DNA from: a virus
Reading direction: 5' to 3' (one strand)
DNA length: 43,539 nucleotides
Virus record (IMG/VR): IMGVR_UViG_3300044638_004679
Location: 1 to 43,539 of that record
Program-made: the position numbers and the translations under genes
The notes under the pieces: generated by a model
Database searches by the model: none
What the model saw: the letters and a program-made list of their open reading frames with translations, nothing else
What the model was told of the DNA's origin: nothing
Shown: positions 13,102 to 20,558 of the stretch, piece after piece
How the letters are laid out: every line of letters starts with the position of its first letter
Position numbering within the stretch: position 1 is the stretch's first letter

Positions 13102-13560
13102 ATGGCGAAGCCAAGCGAAGTCTGGGACGAAGTTAAAGCCCGATACCTATCCGGTGAGGAACTATCGACGATTGCAGTCGATTTGAAGCTATGCGTTGAA
13201 ACGGTGCAAACCAAAGCAAGTCGAACGGGATTGACGAAGTTAAGGAGGCAAATGCAAACGGTTTGCATTGAAAAGAAAACCCAGAGCCTAGAAAGTCTAT
13301 CGGCTTTGGTGCGTTCGAAGCTCGCCGCAGACGCCGCTTCTACGCTTGAGCGCGTTGACTCTTATGATCTAGATGGCATCAAGGACGAGGCAACTCGCGA
13401 GACGATACTGAACAGCGTAGCTAAGCGTAGCGCGCTTGTGTTCGGATGGAGTGAAGCCGGAGAAGCGACCAGCGTGTCCATTAATCTGTTAGGATCGATG
13501 CCGGACCGGTTCACGGAGGTTGTAGTCCACGGAGACAGCGCCGGCGCTACAGTCCGATAA
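13102..13560 (+). CDS. Probable small terminase-like HTH protein, 152 aa
   Basis: Start chosen at ATG 13102; an upstream frame adds 37 low-complexity basic residues. The N-terminus (about 5-45) reads as a helix-turn-helix of the resolvase/sigma type: VWDEVKARYLSGEELSTIAV then LCVETVQTKASRTGL. The remainder is helical with ALVRSKLAADAASTLERVDS and VAKRSALVFGWSE. HTH plus helical oligomerisation region is the layout of small terminase subunits, which recognise the packaging site. The position near the head genes agrees, but the large terminase is 14 kb away on the other strand. It could instead be a regulator. Confidence 0.5.
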   Translation: MAKPSEVWDEVKARYLSGEELSTIAVDLKLCVETVQTKASRTGLTKLRRQMQTVCIEKKTQSLESLSALVRSKLAADAASTLERVDSYDLDGIKDEATRETILNSVAKRSALVFGWSEAGEATSVSINLLGSMPDRFTEVVVHGDSAGATVR

Positions 13561-13718
13561 TGCATATTATCAGACTATAGGCGGACATTCTATGTCCTAG
13601 GGGTAAAAGGATTGTTTTTCCTAGGATTGGCACGAAAGTTGACGTAAGACCTGGCACCCCCTTTGCGGGGTGGCTTCGTTTACGATACCCCCCTCAAAAA
13701 TTTTCCGTCTTTTTGACC
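13561..13718 (+). other. Intergenic region with GC hairpin
   Basis: It contains CACCCC (13655-13660) and GGGGTG (13667-13672), a short hairpin followed by an imperfect T-rich stretch. Two copies of TCCTAGG lie about 25 bases apart near 13592-13625. It might be a weak terminator or a packaging site, given the neighbouring small-terminase-like gene; neither is proven. Confidence 0.3.
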
Positions 13719-14255
13719 ATGTTAAGTAAAATTAAAATTGGTCAAGTTATTTCTCTCAATCAAGCTGAGAGGAAGTTGGCCCACTTCGTAGCCAAGAATC
13801 GCAACGGCAATAACCGTCATTTCAACACTACGAACTTAAAGATAAGCACGGATGACCCTGCGACGGTGGATCTGGAGGGCGTATGCGGCGAGATAGCCTT
13901 CTGTAAGCTATTTAATGTCTATCCCGACATCGACACGGATCGCGAACCTCCGCACCCGCTCTACGACGCGATTATCCCGCCTATCCCTCCGGGCATTCGC
14001 ATCGATGTGAAGACGACCAAATACGAGAATGGGAAGCTACTGGTCGATGCGCGCAAAGGCTCAAAGACCGACGGCGTGGATTTCTACGCTCTGATGACCG
14101 GTCAATTCCCCGGTCCGTATACGTTCAGGGGATTCATCGCGAAGGAGCATATCATCCAGCCGCACAGAATCGGAACGATCATCAAGGGATACAAAACGTA
14201 CATTGCCGAGCAAAGCGAACTCATCGACGGCATTCCCGATCAAGACTTATTCTGA
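13719..14255 (+). CDS. Predicted PD-(D/E)XK nuclease-like protein, 178 aa
   Basis: The ATG at 13719 is preferred over a TTG two codons earlier. Conserved elements fit the restriction-endonuclease-like fold: a helix with LEGVCGEIAFCKLF (Glu53/Glu58), LYDAIIPP (Asp83), RIDVKTTKYENGKLLVD (Asp96, Lys98), then FYALMTGQF and TFRGFIAKEHII. Similar small phage proteins with an E-D-DxK pattern occur in many tailed phages. It could trim DNA, act in recombination or be an inactive fold. Its place beside the small terminase candidate suggests a link with packaging. Confidence 0.55.
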   Translation: MLSKIKIGQVISLNQAERKLAHFVAKNRNGNNRHFNTTNLKISTDDPATVDLEGVCGEIAFCKLFNVYPDIDTDREPPHPLYDAIIPPIPPGIRIDVKTTKYENGKLLVDARKGSKTDGVDFYALMTGQFPGPYTFRGFIAKEHIIQPHRIGTIIKGYKTYIAEQSELIDGIPDQDLF

Positions 14256-14454
14256 TTGCTAAAGGCGCACCAGTGTGTCTCAGTCCGGTTTATCGACCCT
14301 AAGCAAGGCGGAGGCTTGGTCAGCCATCGCAAAACTGTCTAAGCGGCAATGACGCTCCGCATCGGTCAGCGCGTAGGTCCGATCCGCCATCGTTTGATGG
14401 ATGGATAGAATGGCCTACCAAATGCAGATAACGTCGGTTTAATTTTTTCTCAAT

Positions 14455-15693
14455 ATGGCTTGTCCCAATGTCTTCAACGCCTTCGCCGTAGCGACTGAGT
14501 CGCTCGCGCAGGACGTTTATAAACGCGCCTCGTATCGCTCGATGTGGCTCAATATGATTGAGCGCGGAGAGTATCCTCAAGGTACTGGCTTGACCCAGAC
14601 CTCGTTCACCACCACTTCCATCGAGCCGACTGCGGCTGAGGAGTGGTCGGCTATCACGCTCGCCAGTGGCGAGAACGGTGGCGCTTGCGATGTCACTTAC
14701 AGCGAGGTTCCGGTCGGCTATAATGCCGTTACTTGGAGTCCTGAGCGTTTCGCCCTCAAAGGTCCGCTCCTGTGTAAGGACGATCTGACCTTCGACCATC
14801 GCGTCGAGGCGTTCTTGCGCGTGTACTTGGAGAAGCTCTCGATCCGCGCACAGCGTTCATGGGAGACTCGCTATCAGAACACCTTCGCCAAGTTCGCCAT
14901 CAAGGCAGTGGCCGACTCGTCCTTTACTCAGGTCGAGACGATTCCCTCTGGCGTGAATGAGTTCCCGTGGATTCAGACCGGATCGGCTGGTCAGGCGCTC
15001 AATCAGTCCACCTCTGAGTTGACTCAGGAGATGCTCGATGTCGCGGCTGCTACGCTGATTCGTAACGGTGCGACGAATCCTGATAGCTCTGGCTTCATCT
15101 CGTACAGCAGCGATGGTCCGGTATTTCCGCTATATATCGGCTTGGAGGCTTCGCAGCGTATCGCTCAAAACAACCCCGCGTTCCGCGATGACTTGCGCTT
15201 CGCTGATCAGGGCAGTGGCGCTGGTGCGGAGTTGCTCAAGCGGATCGGTGCGAACCGGGTGATTAAGAACTATCGCCATGTGCCGAATCTGTTTCCGCCC
15301 CGCTTCACCTATGCTGGCGGCAAGTACACGCTGGTGCAGCCGTTCACCAGTGCGAGCGGAACGAAGGGTACTGTGTTCAGCGTCAATTCGAGCTGGACGA
15401 CTGCTCCGTACGAGGCTGCGTTCATCGTGACTCCGTATGTGTTCAAGAGCCACATCGTGCGGCCCGTGAATCGGGTTGGCGATCTTAGCTGGATGCCGAC
15501 CAACTACATGGGCGAGTGGCAGTGGGTGACGGGTGCCTACAAGCTCGATGTGGATTGCGCCGATCCGCTGGAGAAGAAGGGTCAGCATTATGCTGAGTTC
15601 GTTCACGCTTCGGAACCAATATTCACCAACCAAGGAATGACGATCATCTTCCGTCGTTGCACCGGCGCGCTGACTCAAATCATCTGCTCGTAA
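14455..15693 (+). CDS. Probable major capsid protein, 412 aa
   Basis: The length, mixed alpha/beta composition and absence of a signal peptide fit an HK97-type capsid subunit. Seen: a helical N-terminal arm (FNAFAVATESLAQDVYKRAS), a middle with FLRVYLEKLSIRAQRSWETR, and a long P-domain-like beta section ending with FTNQGMTIIFRRCTGAL. Thirteen-odd Trp and Cys residues, including a Cys near both ends, are unusual. No other gene in the window is as good a candidate, but the family is not matched by a specific motif. Two terminators follow immediately, as expected for a highly expressed gene. Confidence 0.65.
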   Translation: MACPNVFNAFAVATESLAQDVYKRASYRSMWLNMIERGEYPQGTGLTQTSFTTTSIEPTAAEEWSAITLASGENGGACDVTYSEVPVGYNAVTWSPERFALKGPLLCKDDLTFDHRVEAFLRVYLEKLSIRAQRSWETRYQNTFAKFAIKAVADSSFTQVETIPSGVNEFPWIQTGSAGQALNQSTSELTQEMLDVAAATLIRNGATNPDSSGFISYSSDGPVFPLYIGLEASQRIAQNNPAFRDDLRFADQGSGAGAELLKRIGANRVIKNYRHVPNLFPPRFTYAGGKYTLVQPFTSASGTKGTVFSVNSSWTTAPYEAAFIVTPYVFKSHIVRPVNRVGDLSWMPTNYMGEWQWVTGAYKLDVDCADPLEKKGQHYAEFVHASEPIFTNQGMTIIFRRCTGALTQIICS

Positions 15694-15718
15694 TCGATCA
15701 GAGGTTCATGCGAAAGAT

Positions 15719-15755
15719 CCGCAGGCGTGAAAATGCTTGCGGGTTTTTTGTTTTG
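15719..15755 (+). terminator. Rho-independent terminator after the capsid gene
   Basis: The stem CCGCAGGC (15719-15726) pairs with GCTTGCGG (15735-15742) around an 8-base loop and is followed by TTTTTTGTTTT. Confidence 0.8.
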
Positions 15756-15820
15756 CGACATCGTTGCCTCGGTTGAATCAATAGGTTGAATGTCTTGTAA
15801 ATCGCCTCACAACGAGGCAC

Positions 15821-15857
15821 CCCGTCACTGGCCCGAAAAGTTAGTGGCGGGTTTTTT
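15821..15857 (+). terminator. Second rho-independent terminator
   Basis: CCCGTCACT (15821-15829) pairs with AGTGGCGGG (15843-15851), with one G-T pair, followed by TTTTTT. A smaller hairpin GCCTC-ACAAC-GAGGC lies just before it (15804-15818). Confidence 0.8.
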
Positions 15858-15879
15858 ATTGCCCGTTATCGCTTAGACA

Positions 15880-15906
15880 TTGACATCCCAATGGGTCGCG
15901 TAATGC
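15880..15906 (+). promoter_or_regulatory. Candidate promoter for the 15.9-19.3 kb unit
   Basis: Perfect TTGACA (15880-15885), then 15 bases, then TAATGC (15901-15906), 7 bases before the ATG at 15914. The -35 is strong, while the spacing is short and the -10 weak. It would give a nearly leaderless transcript. Its position after two terminators makes a promoter here likely in principle. Confidence 0.4.
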
Positions 15907-15913
15907 TCCCCAT

Positions 15914-16198
15914 ATGCCGTCATTCACGATTCCAAAAGGCGTAGAAATCCCCGAGAACCTTGCGGAGGGCGAAGCGTTCCAGACTATGGCGACTATCGTT
16001 CTTGGTAAGGGCGGTAAGGCGGAGGTCATCGAGATTGATGGTGTGGCCATTCCCGGATACGAGAAGAAATCCAAGGGCAAGAAGCTGGCCGAGCGCGGTG
16101 AGGAGGAGGAGATGGAGGTAGAGGAGGGCGAGGCTCCCGGCGGCGGTGGTTTTATCGCCGAGGTGATGCAGCGCGGCGCTGGTCCGATGGCACGATAA
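15914..16198 (+). CDS. Hypothetical protein, 94 aa
   Basis: A small protein with a beta-rich N-terminal half (FTIPKGVEIPENLAEGEAFQ, MATIVLGKGGKAEVIEIDG), a lysine patch (KKSKGKKLAE), a strongly acidic run (EEEEMEVEEGE) and a glycine-rich C-terminus. Given its place after the capsid gene it may be a minor virion or assembly protein. Not recognised. Confidence 0.65.
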   Translation: MPSFTIPKGVEIPENLAEGEAFQTMATIVLGKGGKAEVIEIDGVAIPGYEKKSKGKKLAERGEEEEMEVEEGEAPGGGGFIAEVMQRGAGPMAR

Positions 16199-16219
16199 CC
16201 GATTTTCCAATAGAACGAT

Positions 16220-16657
16220 ATGCCAAACATCACATGCGACGAGGCGGCAACGCTCATCAACGAGGCGGCGTCGCTGGGATGTCGCTCACCGTGGGAGGTT
16301 GAGTTGGCCAAGCTGGCGCTGGAGAACCGCATTGCGACGTATCTTCAGGGCGGCGGCGCGACACGCGGTGCGTATCGGTCGGTGACGACGAGCGGCAGCG
16401 TGGTGAGCGGCGATTACTTCTTGGTCTGCGATGCCACGGCAGGAGCGATTACGCTGACATTGCCCCCGGCGGCGTTGGCTGCTGGTCGTATCTACGTTTT
16501 CAAGCGCATCAATGCTGGCGCGAATACGGTGACGGTCGATGCGTACGCGTCCGAGACGATTGACGGAGCGGCCACACATGTGCTGTCCCCGCAATGGAAT
16601 TCGATTACCATCATTTCGAACGGTACGGCTTGGTTCATCACTTCGCATCCGTTCTAA
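16220..16657 (+). CDS. Putative virion/fibre protein with paralogous N-terminus, 145 aa
   Basis: The first 37 residues (MPNITCDEAATLINEAASLG...) are homologous to the start of the next gene. The rest is a beta-structured domain with GDYFLVCDATAGAITLTLPP, FKRINAGANTVTVDAY, ETIDGA and ISNGTAWF, a pattern common in tail-fibre-associated domains. It probably belongs to the virion surface or tail. No SD site precedes the ATG. Confidence 0.65.
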   Translation: MPNITCDEAATLINEAASLGCRSPWEVELAKLALENRIATYLQGGGATRGAYRSVTTSGSVVSGDYFLVCDATAGAITLTLPPAALAAGRIYVFKRINAGANTVTVDAYASETIDGAATHVLSPQWNSITIISNGTAWFITSHPF

Positions 16658-16663
16658 AATATC

Positions 16664-16873
16664 ATGGCAAACATTTCTTGCGCCGATGCGGCCACACTAA
16701 TTGCGGAGGCTCAGGGAGCTTCGTGCATGAGTCCGCGTGAACGCATTCTGCTGGAGATTGGCCTACTCTGGGAGGCGGCGACGCTTGGCGGAACGGCGGA
16801 TATCACGGCGGATAACACGGTGATAAGCGCGGACGTGACGATCATCACGGCGGACATGACCGAATTTCTGTAG
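16664..16873 (+). CDS. Short protein with ITADNT repeats, 69 aa
   Basis: The N-terminal 38 residues (MANISCADAATLIAEAQGAS...) are paralogous to the preceding gene. The C-terminus is a run of TAD repeats (DITADNTVISADVTIITADM). Very similar repeats occur near residue 64 of the virion protein at 30437-32284. Role unknown; the repeats may be a beta-strand interaction surface. Confidence 0.65.
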   Translation: MANISCADAATLIAEAQGASCMSPRERILLEIGLLWEAATLGGTADITADNTVISADVTIITADMTEFL

Positions 16874-16900
16874 GTCAACGAAACATTCATTTAGTCATAT

Positions 16901-17920
16901 ATGTCAAAGCAAACCATCAATATCGGCGCATCGCCGAACGACGGAACGGGGACGCCGCTGCGGACTTCGTTCGATTACACCAACCAGAACTTTACGGAGC
17001 TATACACGGCTCTTGGAGGCGGCGTTGGTCTTCCCGGTGCGACGACTCAGGTCATCTTCAATGATGGCGGAACGAATCTGGCAGGCGATGCAGGTCTGGT
17101 TTACAACAAGACAACCGATGCGCTGACCGTTGCCGGACTCGTTACCGCTGGCTCCGCAACGATCACTGGCGATCTGACGGTGGACACAAACGTGTTGAAG
17201 GTTGATTCGACGAACAATGCGGTGGGTATTGGTACAGTAGTCGCTCCAGTATACTCATCCAAGCTGCGAGTGGAGGGTGGTGTCGAGATTCACACATCCC
17301 AAGCGTTAAATATTCAACCCGGCAACACAAACCCTTACGAAATTGTCAACCGCAGCGCAGGTGGTTTTGCTTTTTACCCGACAGGTTCAACGTTGGGTCT
17401 GACGCTGGCTCCGTCGGGGAACTTGTCTCTGGCAAACGGAAACCTAGTAATGTCCACCTCCGGCAAAGGCATCGACTTCTCCGCTGTTACCGGCGGAACC
17501 GGAACGGCGACTGGGAACGTACTGAACGATTACGAGGAGGGTACGTGGACGATTGGACTGACGTTTGGTGGTGGAAACACAGGGCTAACTACAGCCTTAA
17601 ATACTGGACGATACACAAAGATTGGAAGACAGGTTACTGTTTGCGGCCGTCTTGAACTTTCAAACAAAGGATCGTCTACTGGAGCAGCCGCTATAACCGG
17701 ACTTCCTTTTTCAATCGCAAGCGGAAACGATTCACAACAAGCAGCCAGTTTCAGGTTTAATGGAGTTTCCTACACTGGATCTTTTCAAGGGTACGGAGGA
17801 GTAAGCTCAACATCAATTAATTTGGAGCAAATATCAGAGGCTGGTTCACCTACAGATATAACTAATTCTAATTTTAGTAACGGAACCAGTATTCAGATTA
17901 GCTTCACCTACACCGTCTAA
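16901..17920 (+). CDS. Tail fibre / receptor-binding protein, 339 aa
   Basis: The N-terminus (QTINIGASPNDGTGTPLRTS then YTNQNFTELYTAL) is a common tail-fibre attachment segment. It is followed by repetitive beta structure (LTVAGLVTAGSATITGDLTV) and a C-terminal receptor-binding type domain with VLNDYEEGTWTIGLTF, YTKIGRQVTVCGRLEL and ITGLPFSIAS. The C-terminal third is much more A/T-rich than the rest, as expected for an exchanged tip. No chaperone-like peptidase was seen. Confidence 0.8.
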   Translation: MSKQTINIGASPNDGTGTPLRTSFDYTNQNFTELYTALGGGVGLPGATTQVIFNDGGTNLAGDAGLVYNKTTDALTVAGLVTAGSATITGDLTVDTNVLKVDSTNNAVGIGTVVAPVYSSKLRVEGGVEIHTSQALNIQPGNTNPYEIVNRSAGGFAFYPTGSTLGLTLAPSGNLSLANGNLVMSTSGKGIDFSAVTGGTGTATGNVLNDYEEGTWTIGLTFGGGNTGLTTALNTGRYTKIGRQVTVCGRLELSNKGSSTGAAAITGLPFSIASGNDSQQAASFRFNGVSYTGSFQGYGGVSSTSINLEQISEAGSPTDITNSNFSNGTSIQISFTYTV

Positions 17921-17924
17921 TCCC

Positions 17925-18176
17925 ATGCTAACAGAACGCACCATTTTCTCGCTTTGCGAGGTTCTTCCTAACACGACGCTTCAGGTTCGGCTATCCGATC
18001 AGATCGTCGATGGCGAAGCTGTCAAAGCCTCCACCTTCCGCCGCTACTGTCTCGCTCCCGGCTCTGACCTTACGGGTCAACCTGAGCAGGTTGTAGCGAT
18101 TGCCAACGCCGTCTGGACTCCCGCCGCTGTCGCAGCCTACGCCGCAAGCAAAACCCCTAGCCCCACCATCCAATGA
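17925..18176 (+). CDS. Small fibre-associated protein, copy 1, 83 aa
   Basis: Contains CLAPGSDLTGQPEQVVAIAN and AVWTPAAVAAYAA. The next gene carries the same module (NPGDDLTGQPVEVVNIANAL WTSAVVAAYKLA), so the two arose by duplication. Such PGxDLxGQP...WT..VVAAY proteins are found after tail-fibre genes in other phages (from memory). Possibly a fibre chaperone or minor virion protein. Confidence 0.7.
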   Translation: MLTERTIFSLCEVLPNTTLQVRLSDQIVDGEAVKASTFRRYCLAPGSDLTGQPEQVVAIANAVWTPAAVAAYAASKTPSPTIQ

Positions 18177-18457
18177 TCGTACCAGTTGATATTGTCGCAG
18201 TGCAGTGCAATCAGAACAACTCGCTGTTCGTTACGACCGGAATCGATTACGACAGCGACGGCGCGGTTGTGGGTTCTGAGATTGTCTCGCAGTACACGCT
18301 CAACCCCGGTGACGACCTTACTGGTCAGCCGGTCGAAGTGGTGAATATTGCGAACGCTCTGTGGACCTCGGCGGTTGTCGCGGCTTACAAGCTGGCGAAT
18401 CCGGTGCCGGTTGTTGCAACGGCTGATTCGCTTGCAGAGGCTCCGCTCGCTAACTAA
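18173..18457 (+). CDS. Small fibre-associated protein, copy 2, 94 aa
   Basis: The start overlaps the previous stop (ATGA 18173-18176). Beta-rich N-terminus (VDIVAVQCNQNNSLFVTTGI, GAVVGSEIVSQYTL), then the conserved NPGDDLTGQP and helix module shared with copy 1, and an Ala-rich tail. The N-terminal halves of the two copies have diverged strongly. Confidence 0.7.
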   Translation: MIVPVDIVAVQCNQNNSLFVTTGIDYDSDGAVVGSEIVSQYTLNPGDDLTGQPVEVVNIANALWTSAVVAAYKLANPVPVVATADSLAEAPLAN

Positions 18458-18465
18458 CCATCACG

Positions 18466-18660
18466 ATGACGGACCACCACGCTTTTATTAGAGACATCTC
18501 AATCGGCGTCGGTGGTCCGATCATCGGTATTCTGGGGAACGCGGTATTTTCAGATCCTCATCTCAAGACTGCGTCGTTAGCTCTTGGCGCATTCGCCGCG
18601 CTTCTAACTTGCGCCGTCAAAGCACTCGAACTGTATCGCAAACTAAAAACAGAAAAATGA
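18466..18660 (+). CDS. Holin-like membrane protein, 64 aa
   Basis: Two hydrophobic helices: about 11-28 (ISIGVGGPIIGILGNAVF) and 36-54 (TASLALGAFAALLTCAVKA), with a basic C-terminus (LYRKLKTEK). The size, charge distribution and position before a second holin-like gene and a spanin-like pair fit a class II holin or antiholin. Confidence 0.6.
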   Translation: MTDHHAFIRDISIGVGGPIIGILGNAVFSDPHLKTASLALGAFAALLTCAVKALELYRKLKTEK

Positions 18661-18854
18661 ATCCTAATCTCGCCTCTCTTGTCCGCCACATCTTGACCGC
18701 TGCCGGTGGTTTCCTCGTCGCCAAAGGATTGGCCAGTGCTGATCAACTCGCTGAACTCGTAGGCGCTGTCGTAAGCATCGCTGGCGTTGGCTGGTCTGTT
18801 TACAACAACAAGAAGGCCGCGAAGGCTGCGCCCGACGTCGCCAAAACTGAATGA
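18657..18854 (+). CDS. Putative holin (Pam3 gp28-like), 65 aa
   Basis: ATG 18657 overlaps the previous stop (ATGA). The sequence LASLVRHILTAAGGFLVAKG, then ELVGAVVSIAGVGWSVYNNK and a basic tail follows the pattern of the Pam3-gp28 holin family as I remember it. Two membrane helices of the class II kind. It would permeabilise the inner membrane at lysis; the endolysin candidate is at 8915-9271. Confidence 0.75.
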   Translation: MNPNLASLVRHILTAAGGFLVAKGLASADQLAELVGAVVSIAGVGWSVYNNKKAAKAAPDVAKTE

Positions 18855-19030
18855 ACTTCTTGGCCGACTTGGTGATGAAGCTGGTTATCTGGCTTCACGC
18901 GCTGACGAAGCAGGATGTCACAAGCGAAGATGCGAAAAAACAACCCGATCTTAAGCGCGATCTGCTTGCTCGCATTGATGAGCATGAGCGTGAGCTGCGC
19001 GAGCCGGGTGATTTACGTCCCCCACGGTGA
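18851..19030 (+). CDS. Small lysis-cassette protein, possible inner spanin, 59 aa
   Basis: ATG 18851 overlaps the holin stop (ATGA) and the frame runs 59 codons. The N-terminus (NFLADLVMKLVIWLHALTK) is a moderately hydrophobic, possibly membrane-attached helix. A charged helix follows (LKRDLLARIDEHERELREPG), the layout of a very short i-spanin. It overlaps the following lipoprotein gene by about 100 bases in another frame, like Rz/Rz1. The helix is shorter than usual for Rz, so the assignment is tentative. Confidence 0.5.
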   Translation: MNFLADLVMKLVIWLHALTKQDVTSEDAKKQPDLKRDLLARIDEHERELREPGDLRPPR

Positions 19031-19157
19031 GCCTGTGCGCCTCGCACAGAGCGTTAAGGCTAAGGTTTGGGTGGTTGACGCCGAAGGCAAAACGGTGCGT
19101 AGTAATAACCGCATCATCATCCACGAAGGCTGGTATGCACTACCAAAGGACAAATGA
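18930..19157 (+). CDS. Lipoprotein, possible outer spanin, 75 aa
   Basis: A signal sequence (MRKNNPILSAICLLALMSMS) ends in a lipobox-like SVSC with Cys near residue 23. The mature part (RVIYVPHGEPVRLAQSVKAK, VWVVDAEGK, HEGWYALP) has a VPHGEPVRLA pattern that recurs in phage lysis regions. It begins inside the preceding gene in another frame. It probably sits on the outer membrane and acts in the final lysis step. An ATG five codons earlier is also possible. Confidence 0.6.
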   Translation: MRKNNPILSAICLLALMSMSVSCASRVIYVPHGEPVRLAQSVKAKVWVVDAEGKTVRSNNRIIIHEGWYALPKDK

Positions 19158-19306
19158 GCAATAACGCACCGTACAAAGGTTCACCGTCTGTTAAGGGGAG
19201 TGGCAGCGGACCTTACAAGCAGTCTCCTCCGCCGAAGCCTCCGGTTAAGCCTGCTCCAAGTGGAAGCGGTCCTTATAAAGGTGGCAGTGGTCCGTATCGT
19301 AAATGA
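19154..19306 (+). CDS. GSGPYK-repeat peptide, 50 aa
   Basis: ATG 19154 overlaps the lipoprotein stop (ATGA). The 50-codon frame encodes a low-complexity basic protein with repeated GPYK units (SGSGPYK at three places, ending SGPYRK) and a proline-lysine core (PPPKPPVKPAP). No structure is expected. It could be a periplasmic or virion tail peptide; not recognised. Confidence 0.55.
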   Translation: MSNNAPYKGSPSVKGSGSGPYKQSPPPKPPVKPAPSGSGPYKGGSGPYRK

Positions 19307-19317
19307 TTCAAAGCAAA

Positions 19318-19350
19318 ATCCCCCGCTGGTAATGAAACCAATCGGGGGAT
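19318..19350. terminator. Bidirectional terminator between convergent operons
   Basis: A perfect 8-bp stem ATCCCCCG (19318-19325) with CGGGGGAT (19343-19350), extended by TGGT/ACCA inside. T-rich sequence follows on both strands. It separates the rightward lysis unit from the leftward head unit. Confidence 0.85.
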
Positions 19351-19370
19351 AATTGTTTCTACGCGTAAGG

Positions 19371-20552
19371 TTAGCGTCCTAACGACTTCAGGACGTTCGT
19401 GACGAAGTCCTCGCTCTTCGACCCATTCGCACTTGATGCACGGGAGCCGCCTGCTGTTGCTTTCGAGCTAACACCGGGTTCACTGCCTCGATACTTCGCT
19501 AGTTCGGCTTGTAGGCGCTTGTTTACTTCAACCTGAGAGTAGAGAAGCTCGCGGTATTTCGGCGCGGCAGCGGCCCATAGAGCGGCTTTGGCGAGGTCTT
19601 CTTCGCTGTTCTCGCCATTGAAGATCTGTTGGGCGAGGCTAAGTCGGCCAGTCAGTTCCGTGTTCCATTCGTCGTCGTTCTCACGCGGCTCAAAGATTTC
19701 CAGCGCACGCGCATTCTCGCTGACCTTTGTCCATGTTTTATTGGCCGACTCCAATGCAGCGCGAGTGCCTTCCTCGTTGTCCTGCTGGTACTTCGAAATG
19801 ATCGAGTCGTAGTCGGACTTCGCTTCGGACATCTCCGCAGACTTCTCGCCGTTAATCTCGTCGTACTTGACGATTAAAGCGCCAAGCTTCGCCTTCTTAG
19901 AGGGCGAAAGACCCTCAACGATGTCGTCGATCTGCGAGTTGCGATAATCGTTCTCAGGGGACTTGAGTAGGCCAACAAGCCTGTCGCCATCCGTGCCAAC
20001 GACAGATTTCATCGAGTCGAACACGCCGGTAATCTTGGCTTCGTACTTTTTGACGAAGTTGGGGTGGCGCTCAATGTCGAGGAGTCGAACACGTTCGGAA
20101 AGCGTGTCGCGCTCCTCCTGCAAAGTCTTGAGCTGAGCTTCTAAGTTCGGATTGGCAACCTTGCCAGACTTCATCTCCTCAAGCTGCTTGGCCAACTGCG
20201 CCTTCTCTTCCTTGATCTTGCGGAAAGCATCAGCGGCCTTCGTAGACTTGATCGACTCAGGGATGCCAGAGTCATCAGTAGCCGAGGAATCCTCGGTAGC
20301 TGGAGCCTTCTCCTTCGGACTGAACATCCGCTCGATATCCATCTCAGACTTGCTGAGCTTGGTATTCGCTTCGGACTTAGGCTGCGTTTGCTTCTTCTGC
20401 TTAGGCTCCTCGGTTACTTGCGAAGCTTTTGCACTAGCCTCTCCAGCGGCGGCATCCTCAAGAGTGTTAGCCTTGAAAGATTCGATGAAGGAGCTTTCGA
20501 AATCAGGCGTTTGCGCGGAGTTAACGGTCGGTGAGTTCAGTGGTTCTTCCAT
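19371..20552 (-). CDS. Probable scaffolding protein, 393 aa
   Basis: Acidic and Ser/Ala/Glu-rich. It has a disordered N-terminus, a central coiled coil (IKEEKAQLAKQLEEMKSGKV, AQLKTLQEERDTLSERVRLL), a helical C-terminal half and a flexible tail with TAGGSRASSANGSKSED. These are features of podovirus head scaffolds, which guide capsid assembly and then leave. The position downstream of the portal agrees. The capsid gene is in a different operon. No protease motif is visible. Confidence 0.7.
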   Translation of the reverse strand: MEEPLNSPTVNSAQTPDFESSFIESFKANTLEDAAAGEASAKASQVTEEPKQKKQTQPKSEANTKLSKSEMDIERMFSPKEKAPATEDSSATDDSGIPESIKSTKAADAFRKIKEEKAQLAKQLEEMKSGKVANPNLEAQLKTLQEERDTLSERVRLLDIERHPNFVKKYEAKITGVFDSMKSVVGTDGDRLVGLLKSPENDYRNSQIDDIVEGLSPSKKAKLGALIVKYDEINGEKSAEMSEAKSDYDSIISKYQQDNEEGTRAALESANKTWTKVSENARALEIFEPRENDDEWNTELTGRLSLAQQIFNGENSEEDLAKAALWAAAAPKYRELLYSQVEVNKRLQAELAKYRGSEPGVSSKATAGGSRASSANGSKSEDFVTNVLKSLGR

Positions 20553-20558
20553 AAAATG

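Noticed and set aside
14256-14454. Possible small gene or tRNA before the capsid gene
   Set aside because: Frames are under 26 codons, no cloverleaf could be built, and only a small CCATC-GTTT-GATGG hairpin is present.
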